The notes beneath the pieces were generated by a model. That model ran no database searches. It was given only the letters and a program-made list of their open reading frames with translations, and was not told the DNA's origin. Made by a program: the position numbers and the translations under genes. A DNA stretch of 54,554 nt. Origin: Halothiobacillus sp. GTDB taxonomy: Bacteria; Pseudomonadota; Gammaproteobacteria; Halothiobacillales; Halothiobacillaceae. Shown piece by piece: positions 52,041-54,554 of this stretch; the stretch's first letter is position 1, and each line of letters opens with the position of its first letter. Location of the stretch: contig JAGUXT010000044.1 of the NCBI GenBank assembly GCA_020061705.1, positions 1 through 54,554 of the forward strand. Reading direction: 5' to 3'.

Positions 52041-54554
52041 GACCCTGCCTCCACCTGAGATGCCTTCAAGCCTTTACCTGCCACAAACTCCGCTGGCAGC
52101 CACGCCGATAGCGTGTTCATCAATTCAGCCTCCGAGTAGGGTTTGCCCAAATAGCCATTCACACCCAAAGACTCGGCTTTTTCACGATGTTTTGCGCCGG
52201 TTCGCGAGGTAATCATGACCACCGGCAAGTCATGCAAGGTCGCATCATTACGGATGGAGGCCAGCAACTCGAAGCCGTCCATACGTGGCATTTCGATGTC
52301 CGACAAAACGACCGATGGACGATGTTCATGCAGATAGCTCAAGGCATCCACACCATCCTTGGCCGTTGCCACATCCAAGTCATAACGCCGCAAGATGCGT
52401 TCGGTGACCTTACGAATCGTGACCGAGTCATCCACCACCAAGACTAGGGGTCTCGCACTGATGGTCTCAAACGCTGCATCAAGTGAATGCACTGCCTGGG
52501 TCTGCTGCACCACCGTTTCCGCCAATCGGAAGATTTCCGCAACATCCAGCACCAGTACGATGCTTCCATCTCCCAACAAACTTGCTCCGGCAAGCGCAGG
52601 CAGGCGCGCCACGAACGGGCCAAGGGTCTTAATAAATAACTGCTGCGAGCCAATCAAGGCATCCACCCGCAGCGCCATACGGCGCGAGCCAATCCGCAAA
52701 ATCAGAATCGGAGTCATGCCATCAGGCAAGGCCGCGCTTCGATTGGGAAGACGCAACAGCGCAGATAAGTCCAGCAGAGGGTAAAGTTCACCCGCATACT
52801 CAAAGTCAGGCCGATCAGTCTCGAGAGCCATTTCAAGCTCACGCTGTGGTGCACGCACAATAGACTCAATCACCGCGTAGGGGAACGCGAACGCTTGCCC
52901 CGCCGCTCGTACTGCAATACCGCGTGCAATCGCCTGAGTCAGTGGAATATTGATACGGAAGCGCGCGCCCTTATCAAGCTCGCTATCGACTTGAATATCA
53001 CCCCCCACCTTGCGCAAGGAGTCGGCGACTGCGTCCATGCCAACGCCTCGCCCTGCCACCATGGACACCGAGCTGGCCGTACTGACGCCGGAGCGGAAGA
53101 TGAGCTGCATGGCAGCTTGGTCACTTTCCGCCATTTGCGTAGTCAGGTACCCACCCTCCTTCGCCTTGCGGCGCAAGGCCTCAATATTGATACCTGCTCC
53201 ATCATCCTGAAGATTCGCCAGCAAATAACCGCTATCGGTTGACAGTTGCAGCTTGATTTTGCCTATCGAAGGCTTACCTAGCGCTTCACGCCGTGCAGGT
53301 GGTTCAATCCCATGCGCAAGTGAATTGCGCAACATGTGTTCAAACGCAGGCACGAGGCTATTGAGCAGCCCACCTTCGATCTCGACATCCGCCCCCACAA
53401 CTTCAAGCTCAGCGTGTTTTCCGAGTTCGGTAGCAACTTGACGCACTACACGCTTTAAACGTGGAATAACAGTCGAAAAACGTACCAAGCGTGCCTTCAT
53501 CAGATTGTCTTGCAACACCTGACCAACACGCCCCTGCTGAATGAGCACCATCTCGGCATCACGCACATCCGCAGACAGCCCCGAGCGAATACTATCAATG
53601 TCTGCCAAGCTTTCCATAACACCGCGCCCCAGCTCTTGCTGTACGGTGAAACGGTCAAATTCGAGCGGGTCAAAGTCCTCTGTGGACAGACCCGTTTCTT
53701 GCTGGAAGCGCCACAACATCTGCGCTTCGTTTTCAATTTCCACACGGCGCAACTGCGCACGCAAACGATCCAAAGTTTGCTCAAGCTCAACCAGTTGCTG
53801 CGACAAACCAACAAACTTCTGACTCAGACGTACATGCTGAATCGCAGTTTCACCCGCAGAAGCCACCATTTGATCCAGAACATCTGCACGCAAACGAACC
53901 AGCTCGGCACGTTCTGAGGGTACCATAGCTTCGTCGCGCTCTTCCTTGTCGCCAAGGCTCGCAACCTCCTCGACCACTGGCATGACCACAGTAGGCGGCG
54001 GGATCATTGGCGCTGCCTGTATCGCCGACATGACACCTCGATTTGCACGTAAATCAGCCAACTGATCCATGAGCACATATTCTGCAGGAATCGGTTGACG
54101 AAGATGCAGTTGGCTCACCATGCCGTGCAGCCTATCAAATACGCGCTGCATCAAGCTCTGAATCGCCGGAGTCACTGGGTAGGTTTGTGCTTCAATATCT
54201 GCGAATACATCTTCCAGGGTATGCGTCAGCTCACCCATGTACATCAAGCCTGCCATGCGCGCCCCACCCTTAAAGGTGTGCAAATGTCGCTGAATGGCTT
54301 GCTGATGCGCACGTGCATCCGGAGCTTTCTGCCATGCGGCAAGTGACTCGTCCAAATGTTCGAGAATTTCGGACGCTTCTTCCATGAAAATTTCCAGCAA
54401 TTCGGCATCCTGCTCCGCTGGGATGTCAAAGGCTGGCTCATGCTGAGGACTGAAGGCTTCGACCGCTTCGACCGCTTCGACCGCTTCGACCGCTTCGACC
54501 GCTTCGACCGCTTCGACCGCTTCGACCGCTTCGACCGCTTCGACCGCTTCGACC
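52037..54554 (-). CDS. ChpA/PilL-like hybrid histidine kinase, C-terminal part (gene runs off the window)
   Basis: About 838 residues are visible, with the 5' end beyond base 54554. In order these are the repeat (Val-Glu-Ala), an Hpt domain with the phosphorylated His in HLHTFKGGARMAG, a helical dimerisation region, an HATPase domain (MLRNSLAHGIEPPARREALGKP; GRGVGMDAV), a CheW-like domain and a receiver with VLSDIEMPRMDGFE (phosphoacceptor Asp). The kinase would link chemosensory input to type IV pili. The CheW-like gene downstream overlaps its stop. The apparent starts at 54400 and 54385 are not genuine, since the frame is open to the edge. Confidence 0.9.
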   Translation of the reverse strand, partial: VEAVEAVEAVEAVEAVEAVEAVEAVEAVEAVEAFSPQHEPAFDIPAEQDAELLEIFMEEASEILEHLDESLAAWQKAPDARAHQQAIQRHLHTFKGGARMAGLMYMGELTHTLEDVFADIEAQTYPVTPAIQSLMQRVFDRLHGMVSQLHLRQPIPAEYVLMDQLADLRANRGVMSAIQAAPMIPPPTVVMPVVEEVASLGDKEERDEAMVPSERAELVRLRADVLDQMVASAGETAIQHVRLSQKFVGLSQQLVELEQTLDRLRAQLRRVEIENEAQMLWRFQQETGLSTEDFDPLEFDRFTVQQELGRGVMESLADIDSIRSGLSADVRDAEMVLIQQGRVGQVLQDNLMKARLVRFSTVIPRLKRVVRQVATELGKHAELEVVGADVEIEGGLLNSLVPAFEHMLRNSLAHGIEPPARREALGKPSIGKIKLQLSTDSGYLLANLQDDGAGINIEALRRKAKEGGYLTTQMAESDQAAMQLIFRSGVSTASSVSMVAGRGVGMDAVADSLRKVGGDIQVDSELDKGARFRINIPLTQAIARGIAVRAAGQAFAFPYAVIESIVRAPQRELEMALETDRPDFEYAGELYPLLDLSALLRLPNRSAALPDGMTPILILRIGSRRMALRVDALIGSQQLFIKTLGPFVARLPALAGASLLGDGSIVLVLDVAEIFRLAETVVQQTQAVHSLDAAFETISARPLVLVVDDSVTIRKVTERILRRYDLDVATAKDGVDALSYLHEHRPSVVLSDIEMPRMDGFELLASIRNDATLHDLPVVMITSRTGAKHREKAESLGVNGYLGKPYSEAELMNTLSAWLPAEFVAGKGLKASQVEAGS
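54456..54554 (-). repeat. Eleven perfect copies of a 9-bp tandem repeat in the kinase gene
   Basis: Unit GCTTCGACC on the plus strand (GGTCGAAGC on the coding strand) repeats 11 times without error and reaches the window edge, so the full copy number is unknown. In frame it encodes (Val-Glu-Ala)n, directly N-terminal to an acidic linker and the Hpt domain. A 9-bp unit keeps the frame when copies are gained or lost. Confidence 0.95.

Noticed and set aside
54456-54554. CRISPR-like or satellite array
   Set aside because: The 9-bp units are contiguous with no spacers and are in frame with the kinase gene, so it is a coding microsatellite.

Overview
The window looks like a chromosomal stretch of a GC-rich gamma- or betaproteobacterium, more likely a gammaproteobacterium with an autotrophic or sulfur-oxidising lifestyle. 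The clues are a tRNA-tufB cluster, Pseudomonas-type peptidoglycan recycling (mpl, amgK, murU), an SAH riboswitch before ahcY, a Chp-type twitching/chemosensory kinase, an ETHE1-type persulfide dioxygenase, a beta carbonic anhydrase, and a tkt-gap-pgk-pyk-fba cluster of the kind that accompanies Calvin-cycle metabolism. No rRNA, CRISPR array, complete insertion sequence or prophage was found. The species assignment is inference.

Layout. 1-0.6 kb: start of tuf behind four tRNAs (Thr, Tyr, Gly, Thr; minus strand). 0.6-8.0 kb: minus-strand housekeeping genes coaX, birA, an M61 peptidase with PDZ domain, a SlyD-like FKBP isomerase, then a tightly overlapping operon (membrane protein, mpl, thioredoxin-like, AEC transporter). 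8.04-9.8 kb: an accessory insertion with an unrecognised plus-strand gene whose conserved acidic residues suggest a PIN-like nuclease, preceded by a perfect inverted repeat and followed by dispersed palindromic repeats. 9.8-20 kb: persulfide dioxygenase, MgtC/DUF4010 membrane protein, amgK-murU, rho, trxA, EEP hydrolase, acetolactate-synthase-like enzyme, Tat-exported metallo-beta-lactamase-fold protein, zur. 20-24.3 kb: methyltransferase, DUF2789, NERD nuclease-like protein, purC, carbonic anhydrase, bioD.

24.3-35.1 kb is the most unusual part. A 617-bp imperfect palindrome is followed by a ParA/MobD-like ATPase and a small Pro/Ala-tailed protein. The small gene is bracketed by two inverted 160-bp repeats. 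Next comes the predicted Anbu system: alpha-E protein, circularly permuted ATP-grasp, the proteasome-like peptidase Anbu, and a giant transglutaminase-DUF2126 protein. Here an HPPD-like VOC-fold protein follows anbu directly. Two MITE-like elements lie at the two ends of the transglutaminase gene.

35.1-42.3 kb: tkt-gap-pgk-pyk-fba on the minus strand, ending in a strong terminator. 42.6-51.4 kb (plus): PhnD-like binding protein, metK, SAH riboswitch, ahcY, a small membrane protein, metF, SPFH protein, NfeD protein, bioA, rsmE. 51.5-54.55 kb (minus): CheW/ChpC-like protein and a ChpA-like hybrid kinase that runs off the window. At the window edge the kinase contains eleven perfect copies of a 9-bp in-frame repeat.

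Gene cooperation. metK, ahcY and metF form the activated methyl cycle, with SAH sensing by RNA. mpl, amgK and murU recycle cell-wall pieces. birA, bioD and bioA serve biotin metabolism. The glycolysis/Calvin cluster and carbonic anhydrase fit carbon fixation. Many intergenic gaps carry palindromic repeats, so small mobile elements appear to have been active here.
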